Positions 45,921 through 54,368 of a DNA stretch of 64,000 nucleotides are shown in pieces; position 1 is the first letter of the stretch, and each line of letters starts with the position of its first letter. Made by a program: the position numbers and the translations under genes. Source of the stretch: Candidatus Rhodoblastus alkanivorans. GTDB lineage: Bacteria > Pseudomonadota > Alphaproteobacteria > Rhizobiales > Beijerinckiaceae. The DNA lies in the NCBI RefSeq assembly GCF_022760755.1, contig NZ_JAIVFP010000001.1:3514001-3578000 (forward strand), given 5' to 3'. Under the pieces are notes generated by a model. It ran no database searches, was not told where the DNA came from, and saw nothing but the letters and a program-made list of their open reading frames with translations.

Positions 45921-46877
45921 TCACATCTCCCGCGACACGAAGCGCAGCAAGGTGGCGAGCAGGCCGAGCATCAGCGCGACGCCGATGAAGTCCGGCACGC
46001 GGAACACCCGCATCTTGGCGACCGAGGTTTCGAACAGGGCCAGCAGCGCGCCGGCGCCGGCGAGCTTGGCGAGATAGGCGGCCGCGCCGAGGAGCAGGGC
46101 GCCCGGCGCGGCCCCGGTCGGCGCGAGGCCGAAGGGAACGAAAATGCAGGCGATCAGCGAGACATAGAGAAGCAGTTTGAGCTGCGCGGAAAGCTCGATC
46201 ATCGCGAGATGGCGGCCGGAATATTCCAGCACCATCGCCTCATGCACCATGGTCAATTCGAGATGGGTCGCTGGATTGTCCACCGGTATGCGCGCATTTT
46301 CGGCAAGCGCCACGATCACCAGCCCGATCATGGCGAGCCCGAGGGAAACGCGCACGCCCACCGCCGGCGACAGCATGAAAGCGGCGACAGTGGAAAGCTG
46401 GGTCGAGCCGGCGATCAAGGCAAGGGAAAAGACGACCATGAGCATCGCCGGCTCGGCGAGCGTCGCGAACATCATTTCCCGGCTGGAGCCGATGCCGCCG
46501 AAACTCGTGCCGACATCCATGCCGGCGAGCGCCAGGAAGAAGCGGGCGCTGCCGAGCAGGGCGGTGATCGCGATCAGATCGGCCGACCAGCTGAACAGCA
46601 GGCCGGTCGCGAAGGTCGGGACCAGAGCCGCCGCGACCCAGGTCGCCGCGAAGACGAGATAGGGAATGACGCGGAACAGCCAGGACGCGCTCTTCGCCAC
46701 AATGGTCTCTTTTTTTACGAGCTTGACGAGATCGCGATAGGGCTGGAGCAGCGGCGGGCCGCGCCGGCGCAACAGCCGCGCCTTGACCTTGCGAACAAGG
46801 CCGGTCAGCAGCGGCGCCGCGAGCAGCACGACGAGCATCTGGACGATCTGGACGGCAAGGTGGACGAGCAGCGTCAT
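45921..46877 (-). CDS. HyfC/NuoH-like membrane anchor subunit
   Basis: A 318-residue, eight-TM NuoH/HycD-family subunit that joins the hydrophilic module to the membrane arm. Conserved blocks: RRRGPPLLQPYRDLVKLVKKE and the loop AENARIPVDNPATHLELTMVHEAMVLEYSG typical of HyfC. Start ATG 46877, 4 bases after the hyfB-like stop; a longer frame would overlap it. One base separates its stop from the hyfE-like start. Confidence 0.9.
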   Translation of the reverse strand: MTLLVHLAVQIVQMLVVLLAAPLLTGLVRKVKARLLRRRGPPLLQPYRDLVKLVKKETIVAKSASWLFRVIPYLVFAATWVAAALVPTFATGLLFSWSADLIAITALLGSARFFLALAGMDVGTSFGGIGSSREMMFATLAEPAMLMVVFSLALIAGSTQLSTVAAFMLSPAVGVRVSLGLAMIGLVIVALAENARIPVDNPATHLELTMVHEAMVLEYSGRHLAMIELSAQLKLLLYVSLIACIFVPFGLAPTGAAPGALLLGAAAYLAKLAGAGALLALFETSVAKMRVFRVPDFIGVALMLGLLATLLRFVSREM

Positions 46878-46881
46878 GGCG

Positions 46882-48885
46882 TCACGTCCAGACCGCAAGG
46901 ACGAGCAACAGCAGCACCAGAGCCGCGAAAACCAGGCTGAGATATTGCCTTATGGTCAGGAACTGCAATTTGTTCAGCGCGTCCGCCACAGCCAGAACGC
47001 CGCGTGCGACCGGGCGATAGAGCGCGTCCCACACCAGATCCTGCACGGAAAGCTCGAAGCGGGCGGGACGAAGTTCGCCCGGCGCCGGCATATCGACCTT
47101 TTCGCGCGTCCGGAAGACGAAGCCGGCGAAGACCCTCCGCACCGGCTGGGCGAAACTCTCCGGCGTATATTGCGTCGCCGGGTCGGGGTCTGGAAAGCCG
47201 CAGTCCCAGGCCGGCGCGATTCGCGTGGCGTTCGAGGCGACGCGGTGGATCACGACCGCCGCGAGCAGCGCCGAACTGGCGATGAACAGGAAAACGAGCA
47301 TGCCGTCATAGGAGCTACGGCTTTCGGCGATCGGCGCGATGGCGAACCAGCCGAGACCCGCTTGCGTCGTCATCCGCGCGCCGACCAGTTTTTCGACGAT
47401 CGGGCCGAGCGCGTCCATGACGCTCCCCGGCAGGACGCCCGCGGCCAGACAGAGCGCCGCGAGCGCGCCCATGGCGCCGAGAGAAAAACGATCGACCTCT
47501 TTTGCCGCGCGCGCCGCTTCGCTGCGCGGCCGGCCGAGAAAGCTGACGCCAAAAAGCCGCACGAAACAGGCGCCCGCCAGGGCGGCGGCCAGCGCCAGAA
47601 GCGCGCCGACCGCCGGAATTTCCAGCTTGAGCGACCAGGACGGTAGCGAAGGGCTGAGGAGAATGGCCTGAAAGATCAGCCATTCCGAAGCGAAACCGTT
47701 GAGGGGCGGCAGGGCCGAGATCGCCGCGGCGCCGACCAGCATGAAGAGGCCGGTCGCAGGCATGAGGTTCAGGAGGCCGCCGAGACGGCCCATGTCGCGC
47801 TCGGACGTCGCCGTCAGCACCGCGCCCGAGCCGAAGAAGAGCAGGCTCTTGAACAGGGAATGGTTGAGGACATGGAACAAGGCGGCGGTCATCGCCAAAG
47901 CGGCGGCCGGGCCGTTGCCCTCGGTCTCGAAGGCCAGCGCCAGGCCGAGCGCGACAAAGACCACGCCGATATTCTCGATCGTGCTATAGGCCAGCACACG
48001 CTTGAGATCGTTATGGAGCAGCGCGAACAGCACCCCCACGACGGCGGTTGCGGCGCCCACCGCCATGACAGGAACGCCCCACCACCAGGCGGCCGGGCCG
48101 ATCAGGTCGAAGACGATGCGCAGGAAGGCGTAGATCGCGACCTTGGTCATGACGCCGCTCATCAGCGCGGAGACATGGCTCGGCGCGGCGGGATGGGCGA
48201 GAGGCAGCCAGAGATGGAGCGGGCTCAGGCCGGCCTTCGAGCCGGCGCCCATCAAGGCCAGCGCCAGAACGACGCCCGCGACCCCTGCGCCGGGCGAATG
48301 GCCGCGCATCGCGCCGAAACCGAAATCGCCGTCGGCGCCGCCGAGCAGGCCGAAGGCGAGCAGGAGCGCGAAGGTCCCAAGCGTCGCCATCAGAATATAG
48401 ACATAGCCGGCGCGGGCGTTGTCGCCTTCACGATGATGGGCCATGACCAGAGCCCAGGAGGCGAGCGACATCAACTCCCACGACAGGAGGAAGGCATAGG
48501 CGTCGTCGGCGAGGACGACGAGATTCATCGCGGCGAGGAAAAGCGGGAAGAAGGGCAGAACGCGGCCCGGCGCCGATTCGTGCCGGCCATAGCCCAAAGC
48601 GTAAAAGCTCGCGCCCGCCGCGCCGAAATTGACGATGGCGAGAAAAAAGGCCGACAAAGCGTCGATGCGGAAATGGGCGCCGAGCCAGGGCAGGCCGAGC
48701 GGCAGGGTCAGCGCCTCGGCCGGCGCCGCAGCGAACAGGTTTTGAACCGAGGCGACGAACATCGCGCCGCAGACCAGCAAGGCGCCGCCATAGACGAAGG
48801 AGGACATCCAGCGCGCGCGCAAAAGCGCGAACGCACCGAGCGCGACAAGCGCCGCGGCGCCGACCAGGCAAAGAACGAGAGTCAC
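46882..48885 (-). CDS. HyfB/NuoL-like proton-translocating antiporter subunit
   Basis: A 667-residue, about 16-TM Mrp-antiporter-type protein and the first gene of the six-gene operon. Pump residues: Glu in LLSWELMSLASWALV (TM5), Lys in GSKAGLSPLHLWLPLAHPAAPSHVSALMSGVMTK (TM7) and Lys in LLHNDLKRVLAYSTIENIG. GTG start at 48885. Together with the HyfF-like protein it gives two pumping modules, so the complex should be ion-translocating even without Ni-Fe chemistry. Confidence 0.9.
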   Translation of the reverse strand: MTLVLCLVGAAALVALGAFALLRARWMSSFVYGGALLVCGAMFVASVQNLFAAAPAEALTLPLGLPWLGAHFRIDALSAFFLAIVNFGAAGASFYALGYGRHESAPGRVLPFFPLFLAAMNLVVLADDAYAFLLSWELMSLASWALVMAHHREGDNARAGYVYILMATLGTFALLLAFGLLGGADGDFGFGAMRGHSPGAGVAGVVLALALMGAGSKAGLSPLHLWLPLAHPAAPSHVSALMSGVMTKVAIYAFLRIVFDLIGPAAWWWGVPVMAVGAATAVVGVLFALLHNDLKRVLAYSTIENIGVVFVALGLALAFETEGNGPAAALAMTAALFHVLNHSLFKSLLFFGSGAVLTATSERDMGRLGGLLNLMPATGLFMLVGAAAISALPPLNGFASEWLIFQAILLSPSLPSWSLKLEIPAVGALLALAAALAGACFVRLFGVSFLGRPRSEAARAAKEVDRFSLGAMGALAALCLAAGVLPGSVMDALGPIVEKLVGARMTTQAGLGWFAIAPIAESRSSYDGMLVFLFIASSALLAAVVIHRVASNATRIAPAWDCGFPDPDPATQYTPESFAQPVRRVFAGFVFRTREKVDMPAPGELRPARFELSVQDLVWDALYRPVARGVLAVADALNKLQFLTIRQYLSLVFAALVLLLLVLAVWT

Positions 48886-48947
48886 CCGCGGCCTCGCCGC
48901 CGCGCGAGCGCTGGTCTCATATCAGGACCATTCATAGTCATGTTTCA

Positions 48948-48965
48948 ACCATCAGTGTTGATGGT
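48948..48965. promoter_or_regulatory. Inverted repeat upstream of the hyf-like operon
   Basis: ACCATCA (48948-48954) and TGATGGT (48959-48965) form a perfect 7-bp inverted repeat with a 4-base spacer, 62 bases before the hyfB-like GTG, in an AT-rich segment between this operon and the divergent Xre-type regulator. Candidate operator. Confidence 0.5.
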
Positions 48966-49175
48966 AAATCACCAATCTTTGCAGCCTACGCCCTATATTT
49001 TTTCGGTCAATATGATAAGTTGAAAAAACAGCGGCGTCCTCGGGAAGCGCTCGGATTTTCGGCAAAAGATGGACTTGCCGTTTCCGGTCGCCTGTTCCGT
49101 TTGGGGGGCGTCAGGGCCGACGGGGCGAATCGCCCTCGGCCCGACCGGATGCCTGAACAGCGGAGCGACAGAGTT

Positions 49176-49439
49176 TTGATCACCGCCTCCCAATTACGGG
49201 CCGCCCGCGCCCTGCTCGGCGTCGATCAGCGCCAGCTTGCCGAGATGGCCGGCGTGTCCCTGCCGACCATCCAGCGCATGGAGGCGAGCGAGGGCAATGT
49301 CCGGGGCGTGGTGGACACTTTGACCAAGGTGATCGAGGCGTTGGAGCGCGCCGGCGTCGAGCTGATCGGCGAAAACGTCGAAAGCCGGGGCGGCGGGCGC
49401 GGCGTGCGCCTGAGACAGCCGCGCACCGAGGCCTTATAA
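49176..49439 (+). CDS. Xre-family HTH regulator
   Basis: About 87 residues with a Xre/Cro HTH: ITASQLRAARALLGVDQRQLAEMAGVSLPTIQRMEASEG. This short form is widespread in Rhizobiales. The start is set at the TTG at 49176 (GGAG 10 bases upstream) because family members begin at this motif; ATG 49149 is the alternative. It is divergent from the hyf-like operon and 28 bases before dinB; it may regulate either. Confidence 0.82.
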   Translation: MITASQLRAARALLGVDQRQLAEMAGVSLPTIQRMEASEGNVRGVVDTLTKVIEALERAGVELIGENVESRGGGRGVRLRQPRTEAL

Positions 49440-49467
49440 TCCCGCAGCCTCCGGGAGATCGGCCACC

Positions 49468-50565
49468 ATGAGCCCAAGCCCCGAACCGCCGGTCAGAAAA
49501 ATCCTCCACATCGACATGGACGCCTTCTATGCCTCCGTCGAGCAGCGGGACAATCCTGAATTGCGCGGCAAGCCGGTCGCGGTCGGCCATGGGCGGGCGC
49601 GCGGCGTGGTGGCGGCGGCGAGCTATGAGGCGCGGGCCTTCGGCGTCCATTCCGCCATGCCCTCGGTGACGGCGCAGCGCAAATGCCCCGACCTGATTTT
49701 TGCGCCGCCCCGTTTCGACGTCTATCGCCGGATTTCGCTGCAGATCAGAGAAATTTTCGCCCGCCGCACGCCAATCGTCGAGCCGCTCGCGCTCGACGAG
49801 GCTTTTCTCGACGTCACCGATTTTCTGGCGGCGGACGAGACCGCCACGGCGGCGGCGGAAGCGATTCGCGCCGCGATCCGCGCCGAAACCGGCCTCACCG
49901 CGTCGGCCGGCGTGTCCTACAACAAATTTTTGGCCAAAATGGCCTCGGACCAGCGCAAGCCGGACGGGCTTTTCGTCATCACGCCGAAAATAGGCCCCAG
50001 TTTTGTCGAAGCGCTGCCGGTCCACAAATTTCATGGCGTCGGCCCTGCGACAGCGGCGAAAATGCGGCGCCTCGGCATCGAGACCGGCGCCGACCTCAAG
50101 GCCTGCGCGCCCGAATTCCTGCGCAAGCATTTCGGCAAGGCGGGCGGCTTTTACTACGCCATCGCGCGCGGGATCGACGAACGCCCGGTCCGCCCGGATC
50201 GCGCGCGAAAATCGATCGGCGCCGAAAACACCTTTTTGGAGGATGTCTTCGCCTGCGAAGCCGCGCGGGACAGAATCGCGCCGATCGTGCAGAAAGTCTG
50301 GGCCGCCTGCGAACGCGCCCATCTGCGCGGCCGGACGGTGACGCTGAAAGTCAAATATGAGGATTTCCAGCAGGTCACCCGCGCCCATACCGCGCCGAAT
50401 CCGGTCGAATCCGCCGACGACCTGATGCGGCGCAGCCTTGCCTTGCTTGAGCCTTTGTTCCCGCCCAAAAAGGGCGTGCGGCTGCTTGGCGTCACCGTTT
50501 CCGCTTTCGCGGACCGCCCGCCCTCGCGCCAACTCGGCTTCGCCTTTTCGTCGGGCGACGATTGA
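49468..50565 (+). CDS. dinB: DNA polymerase IV
   Basis: A 365-residue Y-family translesion polymerase. Catalytic acids are in ILHIDMDAFYASVEQRDNPELRGKPVAVG (Asp and Asp near 12-14) and ALDEAFLDVT (Asp-Glu near 108-109). The HhH region (FHGVGPATAAKMRRLGIETGADL) and little-finger domain follow, ending near a possible beta-clamp motif (RQLGFAF). GGAGA 9 bases before the ATG. Follows the Xre gene closely. No LexA box recognised. Confidence 0.93.
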   Translation: MSPSPEPPVRKILHIDMDAFYASVEQRDNPELRGKPVAVGHGRARGVVAAASYEARAFGVHSAMPSVTAQRKCPDLIFAPPRFDVYRRISLQIREIFARRTPIVEPLALDEAFLDVTDFLAADETATAAAEAIRAAIRAETGLTASAGVSYNKFLAKMASDQRKPDGLFVITPKIGPSFVEALPVHKFHGVGPATAAKMRRLGIETGADLKACAPEFLRKHFGKAGGFYYAIARGIDERPVRPDRARKSIGAENTFLEDVFACEAARDRIAPIVQKVWAACERAHLRGRTVTLKVKYEDFQQVTRAHTAPNPVESADDLMRRSLALLEPLFPPKKGVRLLGVTVSAFADRPPSRQLGFAFSSGDD

Positions 50566-50570
50566 CGCCC

Positions 50571-50927
50571 TTAGCGGGACAATCCCTTATCCTTGAGTTC
50601 GTTGAGGTAGCTTTGCCAGATGATTTCTTGTCTGGCTCCGAGGTCGTAGAGATAGTCCCAGGTGTAGATGCCGGTTGAGTGCGTGTCGTCGAATTCCAGT
50701 TTTGCGGCGTAATTGCCGACCGGCTCGATCGCGGTGATCGCGACGTCGCGTTTGCCCGCGACGGTCTTGCGCTCTTCGGGCGAATGGCCCTGGACTTCGG
50801 CGCTGGGGCTTTCGACCCGCAGCAGTTCGGCGGGAAGGGCGAAGGCTTCGCCGTTCTCGAAGGTCACTTTCAACGTCCTGCCCTTGTCGGCGAGCTTCAA
50901 TTCGCTCGGCCATTTCGCGTCGCTCAT
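50571..50927 (-). CDS. DUF971-family protein
   Basis: A 118-residue protein of the DUF971 family (related to the N-terminal domain of gamma-butyrobetaine hydroxylase): LKLADKGRTLKVTFENGEAFALPAELLRVESPSAEVQGH, VGNYAAKLEFDDTHSTGIYTWDYLYDLG. DUF971 proteins are often linked with Fe-S cluster carriers of the Mrp/ApbC type, and an mrp gene lies 1.8 kb away across dsrA. GGGAGG before the ATG. Confidence 0.88.
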   Translation of the reverse strand: MSDAKWPSELKLADKGRTLKVTFENGEAFALPAELLRVESPSAEVQGHSPEERKTVAGKRDVAITAIEPVGNYAAKLEFDDTHSTGIYTWDYLYDLGARQEIIWQSYLNELKDKGLSR

Positions 50928-51238
50928 GTTCGTCCTCCCTGATCGCGCCGGCTGTCCGCGCCCGGCTCACTTTGCGTCCGCCACCCTCCCCGCGAGGGGG
51001 AGGAATTTGACAGATAGGGCCTAACCGGCTGATTCACAGCTCTGTTATCGGGTTTTGAGAAAAATTCCAATTTTGCCGGGCAAGTCCGTTTTCATATTCA
51101 TAATCCATGTTATGATGCGCCAAAATCACAAAAATGCGGCCCGGGGAACCAACTCCCGGCGGGAGAGATTTGCGAAGCTCACGCGAGAACCAACGATCGG
51201 CGCCGCACTTGCGCGGCGCCCGTATCTGGAGGACATCG
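50928..51238. promoter_or_regulatory. dsrA upstream region with two hairpins
   Basis: A 311-base gap between divergent genes. Before dsrA it holds CTCCC-GGC-GGGAG (51153-51165) and a perfect 8-bp stem GGCGCCGC/GCGGCGCC (51199-51206, 51213-51220) ending about 7 bases before the ribosome site. An AT-rich stretch at 51085-51120 probably contains the promoter; the hairpins suggest leader control. Confidence 0.5.
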
Positions 51239-52519
51239 ATGTCACAGGAAGAATCCAAAGCCCATCATCCCACGCCGATGCTCGACGAGCTTGAGAGCGG
51301 TCCGTGGCCGAGCTTCGTGTCGGGGCTGAAGCGTCTGCGCGACAACGCCGACGCGCAATATGCGCCGATGATGAACGACCTGCTCGGCCAGCTCGAACAT
51401 TCCTATGAGGAGCGGCTCGGCTTCTGGAAGGGCGGCACGGTTTCGGTGTTCGGCTATGGCGGCGGCGTCATTCCACGCTTTTCAGAAGTCGCCGACAAAT
51501 ATCCGGCTTCGAAAGAATTCCACACCCTGCGCGTCCAGCCCCCGGCCGGCATGCATTACGACACCAATGTCCTGCGCCAGCTCTGCGACATCTGGGAGAA
51601 GCACGGCTCGGGCCTGATCGCCTTCCACGGCCAGTCGGGCGACATCATGTTCCAGGGCTGTTCGAGCGAGAACGTCCAGCCGGCCTTCGACGAATTGAAC
51701 GAGATCGGCTTCGACCTCGGCGGCGCCGGCCCGGCGCTGCGCACCTCGATGAGCTGCGTCGGCCACGCCCGCTGCGAGATGTCCTGCTATGACGAGGTCA
51801 AGGCGCATCGCTCGGTGATCAACGAGTTTCTGGACGAGATGCATCGTCCGGCGCTGCCCTACAAGTTCAAGTTCAAGTTCTCGGGCTGCGGCAATGATTG
51901 CGTCAACGCCATCCATCGCGCCGATTTCGCGGTGATCGGCACCTGGCGCGACGACATGAAGGTCAATCAGGACGAGGTGAAGGCCTATGTCGGCCGGGTC
52001 GGGCGCAAATATGCGATCGACCATGTCATCGCCATGTGTCCGACCCGCGCGCTGTCGCTCAACGACGACGACACGCTCGATGTCGACAACAAGAGCTGCG
52101 TGCGCTGCATGCACTGCCTGAACGTGATGAACAAGGCGCTGGCGCCGGGCGACGACAAGGGCGCCTCGATCCTGGTCGGCGGCAAGCGCGCGCTCAAGGT
52201 CGGCGACCTGATGGGCACGATGCTCATTCCCTTCGTCAAGCTCGAGAGCGACGAGGATTACGAGAATCTGGTGGCGCTGGCCCGCCGGATGCTGGACTTC
52301 TTCGCCGACAACGCGCTGGAGCACGAGCGCATCGGCGAGACCATCGACCGCATCGGCCTGCCGATGTTCCTCGAGGCGATGGAGATCGAGCCGGACCCGA
52401 ACATGGTCAATCATCCGCGCACGTCCTGCTATGTGCGCACCGACGACTTCACCGACGAGGCGGAGAAATATTTCGAGCGCAAGGCCCGCGAAGCCGGCCT
52501 CGACGTCGCCGCCGACTGA
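51239..52519 (+). CDS. dsrA: Dissimilatory sulfite reductase alpha subunit, oxidative (rDsr) type, without adjacent dsrB
   Basis: A 426-residue DsrA. The N-terminus (TPMLDELESGPWPSFVSGLK) and body match the reverse-acting rDsrA of purple sulfur bacteria. Siroheme-[4Fe-4S] ligands are present: Cys173 and Cys179 in MSCVGHARCEM, Cys217 and Cys221 in FSGCGNDC, where the usual Pro of GCPNDC is Gly218. The ferredoxin domain has Cys267 (CPTRAL) and CVRCMHC (Cys287, 290, 293). In the alpha2beta2 enzyme DsrB is essential, yet the next gene is mrp and a terminator follows dsrA directly. ATG 51239 has GGAGG 5 bases upstream. Role inferred: oxidation of stored or persulfidic sulfur to sulfite if DsrB exists elsewhere. 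Confidence 0.92.
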   Translation: MSQEESKAHHPTPMLDELESGPWPSFVSGLKRLRDNADAQYAPMMNDLLGQLEHSYEERLGFWKGGTVSVFGYGGGVIPRFSEVADKYPASKEFHTLRVQPPAGMHYDTNVLRQLCDIWEKHGSGLIAFHGQSGDIMFQGCSSENVQPAFDELNEIGFDLGGAGPALRTSMSCVGHARCEMSCYDEVKAHRSVINEFLDEMHRPALPYKFKFKFSGCGNDCVNAIHRADFAVIGTWRDDMKVNQDEVKAYVGRVGRKYAIDHVIAMCPTRALSLNDDDTLDVDNKSCVRCMHCLNVMNKALAPGDDKGASILVGGKRALKVGDLMGTMLIPFVKLESDEDYENLVALARRMLDFFADNALEHERIGETIDRIGLPMFLEAMEIEPDPNMVNHPRTSCYVRTDDFTDEAEKYFERKAREAGLDVAAD

Positions 52520-52539
52520 GACCAGCGCAACGCCAATCA

Positions 52540-52575
52540 GGCCCCGCCCGCATGGCGGGGCCTTTGCGCTTTTTG
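52540..52575 (+). terminator. Rho-independent terminator after dsrA
   Basis: Perfect 9-bp stem GGCCCCGCC (52540-52548) and GGCGGGGCC (52554-52562) with loop CGCAT, followed by TTTGCGCTTTTT. It closes dsrA as a single-gene transcription unit. Confidence 0.8.
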
Positions 52576-52705
52576 GCGCGCGGCTCCCTCCGCCTTGCGG
52601 GGAGGGTCAGTCGGCGCGGCGGAGGCTGGACAAGCGCTCGGAACAATCACACATTTTGGAAACGCCGACGCGCTCGGGGCGAAGCGCGCGAAAAGGGTTA
52701 AGTTC

Positions 52706-53833
52706 ATGTTCAACAACGACGACATTCTTGCGGCTTTGAACAATGTTGCGGGGCCGGACGGCAAGACGCCGCTGCCGCAGTCCGGCGCGATCTCGGGCGT
52801 CAGCATCCGCGAGGGCAAGGTTTTCCTGTCGATTTCGGTGACGCCGGAGCAGGCTCCCCATTGCGAGCCGATGCGGCTGGCCGCGGAAGAGGCGCTCAAG
52901 GCTTTGCCCGGCGCCAAGGGCGCGCTGGCGGTGCTGACCTCGGAGCGCGCGCCGCAAAGCGCGCCGCAGGCCGCGCCGCAAAATGCGCCCAGAGGCGGCC
53001 ATGGCCACGCGCCGCGCGGCGCGAGCCAAGGCTCGGGCGTCGAGGGAATCAAGAAGATCGTCGCGGTGGCCTCGGGCAAGGGCGGCGTCGGCAAGTCCAC
53101 GACCTCGGCCAATCTGGCGATCGGCCTCGCCCGGCTCGGCTTGAAGGTCGGCCTGCTCGACGCCGACCTGTTCGGCCCGTCCCAGCCGCGGCTGTTCGGC
53201 CTTTCCGGACGCCCGGACCTGGCCGAGGGCGGCGCGCTCGTGCCGATGGAGAAGTTCGGCGTCAAGGTGATGTCGATCGGCTTCCTCGTTCCCGACGACG
53301 CGGCGATCGTATGGCGCGGGCCGATGGTGATGTCGGCCCTGACCCAATTGCTGCGCGACGTCTCTTGGGGAGAACTCGACGTGCTGGTGGTGGACATGCC
53401 GCCCGGCACCGGCGACACCCAGCTCACCATGGCGCAGAATGTCGGGCTCGCGGGCGCGGTGATCGTCTCGACGCCGCAGGACCTCGCCTTGATCGACGCG
53501 CGGCGCGGCATCGCCATGTTCAACCAGGTTCACGTGCCGATCATCGGCCTGTTCGAGAACATGAGCTATTTCCTGTGCCCGCATTGCGGCGGCCGCACCG
53601 AGATTTTCGCCCATGGCGGAGCCAGGGCCGAAGCCGAAAAGATGGACGTGCCCTTCCTCGGCGACGCCCCGCTCGACGCCATGGTGCGCGAAACCTCCGA
53701 CGCCGGCCTCCCCGTCGTCGCCAAGGACCCCGAAAGCCCCCAGGCCAAACCCTATCTCGCCCTCGCCGAAAAAGTCCGAGACGCCCTCAACCAGGCCCCA
53801 GCCAAAAAAGCCCCCAAAATCGCCGTCGAGTGA
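52706..53833 (+). CDS. mrp: Mrp/ApbC-type iron-sulfur cluster carrier ATPase
   Basis: A 375-residue P-loop protein: an N-terminal MIP18-like domain (1-75), an Ala/Pro/Gln linker, and a ParA-like ATPase (about 110-365) with ASGKGGVGKST, DADLFGPSQPRLFG, VVDMPPGTGDTQLT and the cluster-binding CPHCGG near 290. It delivers [4Fe-4S] clusters to apo-enzymes; the clusters of DsrA, the hydrogenase and the Hyf-like complex nearby are plausible clients. ATG 52706 chosen; the longer frame upstream crosses non-coding sequence. Confidence 0.92.
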   Translation: MFNNDDILAALNNVAGPDGKTPLPQSGAISGVSIREGKVFLSISVTPEQAPHCEPMRLAAEEALKALPGAKGALAVLTSERAPQSAPQAAPQNAPRGGHGHAPRGASQGSGVEGIKKIVAVASGKGGVGKSTTSANLAIGLARLGLKVGLLDADLFGPSQPRLFGLSGRPDLAEGGALVPMEKFGVKVMSIGFLVPDDAAIVWRGPMVMSALTQLLRDVSWGELDVLVVDMPPGTGDTQLTMAQNVGLAGAVIVSTPQDLALIDARRGIAMFNQVHVPIIGLFENMSYFLCPHCGGRTEIFAHGGARAEAEKMDVPFLGDAPLDAMVRETSDAGLPVVAKDPESPQAKPYLALAEKVRDALNQAPAKKAPKIAVE

Positions 53834-53881
53834 GGGGGTTCCCCTCACTCCAACGCCGCATCGAAGCGAATCCGGTCGCCC

Positions 53882-54364
53882 TTGGCCATCGATTTCAACA
53901 CTCGCCCCAACTGGATTCCCTGGCCGCCGATCCTGCTGATCGCGGCCGGGGGCGCCGCTTATTTGTTGCAGCGCGGCTTCCCGACCAGCGGCCTTCTCCC
54001 GGACTGGCTCATGAGTTTCGGCGAGGCGGTTTTGGCGCTGGGATTGGCTTTCGATTTCTGGGCGATGGGCGTGATGTTTCTTGCCCGCACCAATATCCTG
54101 CCCAATCGCGGCGCGGGGCGGCTGGTCACGCGCGGGCCCTTCACCCTGACCCGCAACCCGATCTATCTGGGCAACACGCTCCTCCTGATCGGGATCGGCC
54201 TCGCCTTCAGCGCGCTCTGGTTTCTGCCGCTGGCGCTGCTCGCCGCCTTTCTTGTCGACAGGCTGGCGATCCGGCGCGAGGAAGCGCATCTCGCCCTGCG
54301 CTTCGGGGCGGAATGGGAGGCCTATGCCGCAAAAACGCCGCGCTGGCTGAGATTGCCGTTCTGA
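53882..54364 (+). CDS. Isoprenylcysteine carboxyl-methyltransferase-like membrane protein
   Basis: A 160-residue protein with four or five TM helices of the ICMT/PEMT-like family: LVTRGPFTLTRNPIYLGNTLLLIG (the RNPxY SAM-site signature) and REEAHLALRFGAEWEAYAAKTPRWL at the end. Bacterial members likely methylate small or lipid substrates; substrate unknown. The start is a TTG at 53882 with only a weak ribosome site. Convergent with the cytochrome gene, 4 bases away. Confidence 0.82.
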   Translation: MAIDFNTRPNWIPWPPILLIAAGGAAYLLQRGFPTSGLLPDWLMSFGEAVLALGLAFDFWAMGVMFLARTNILPNRGAGRLVTRGPFTLTRNPIYLGNTLLLIGIGLAFSALWFLPLALLAAFLVDRLAIRREEAHLALRFGAEWEAYAAKTPRWLRLPF

Positions 54365-54368
54365 GCCT

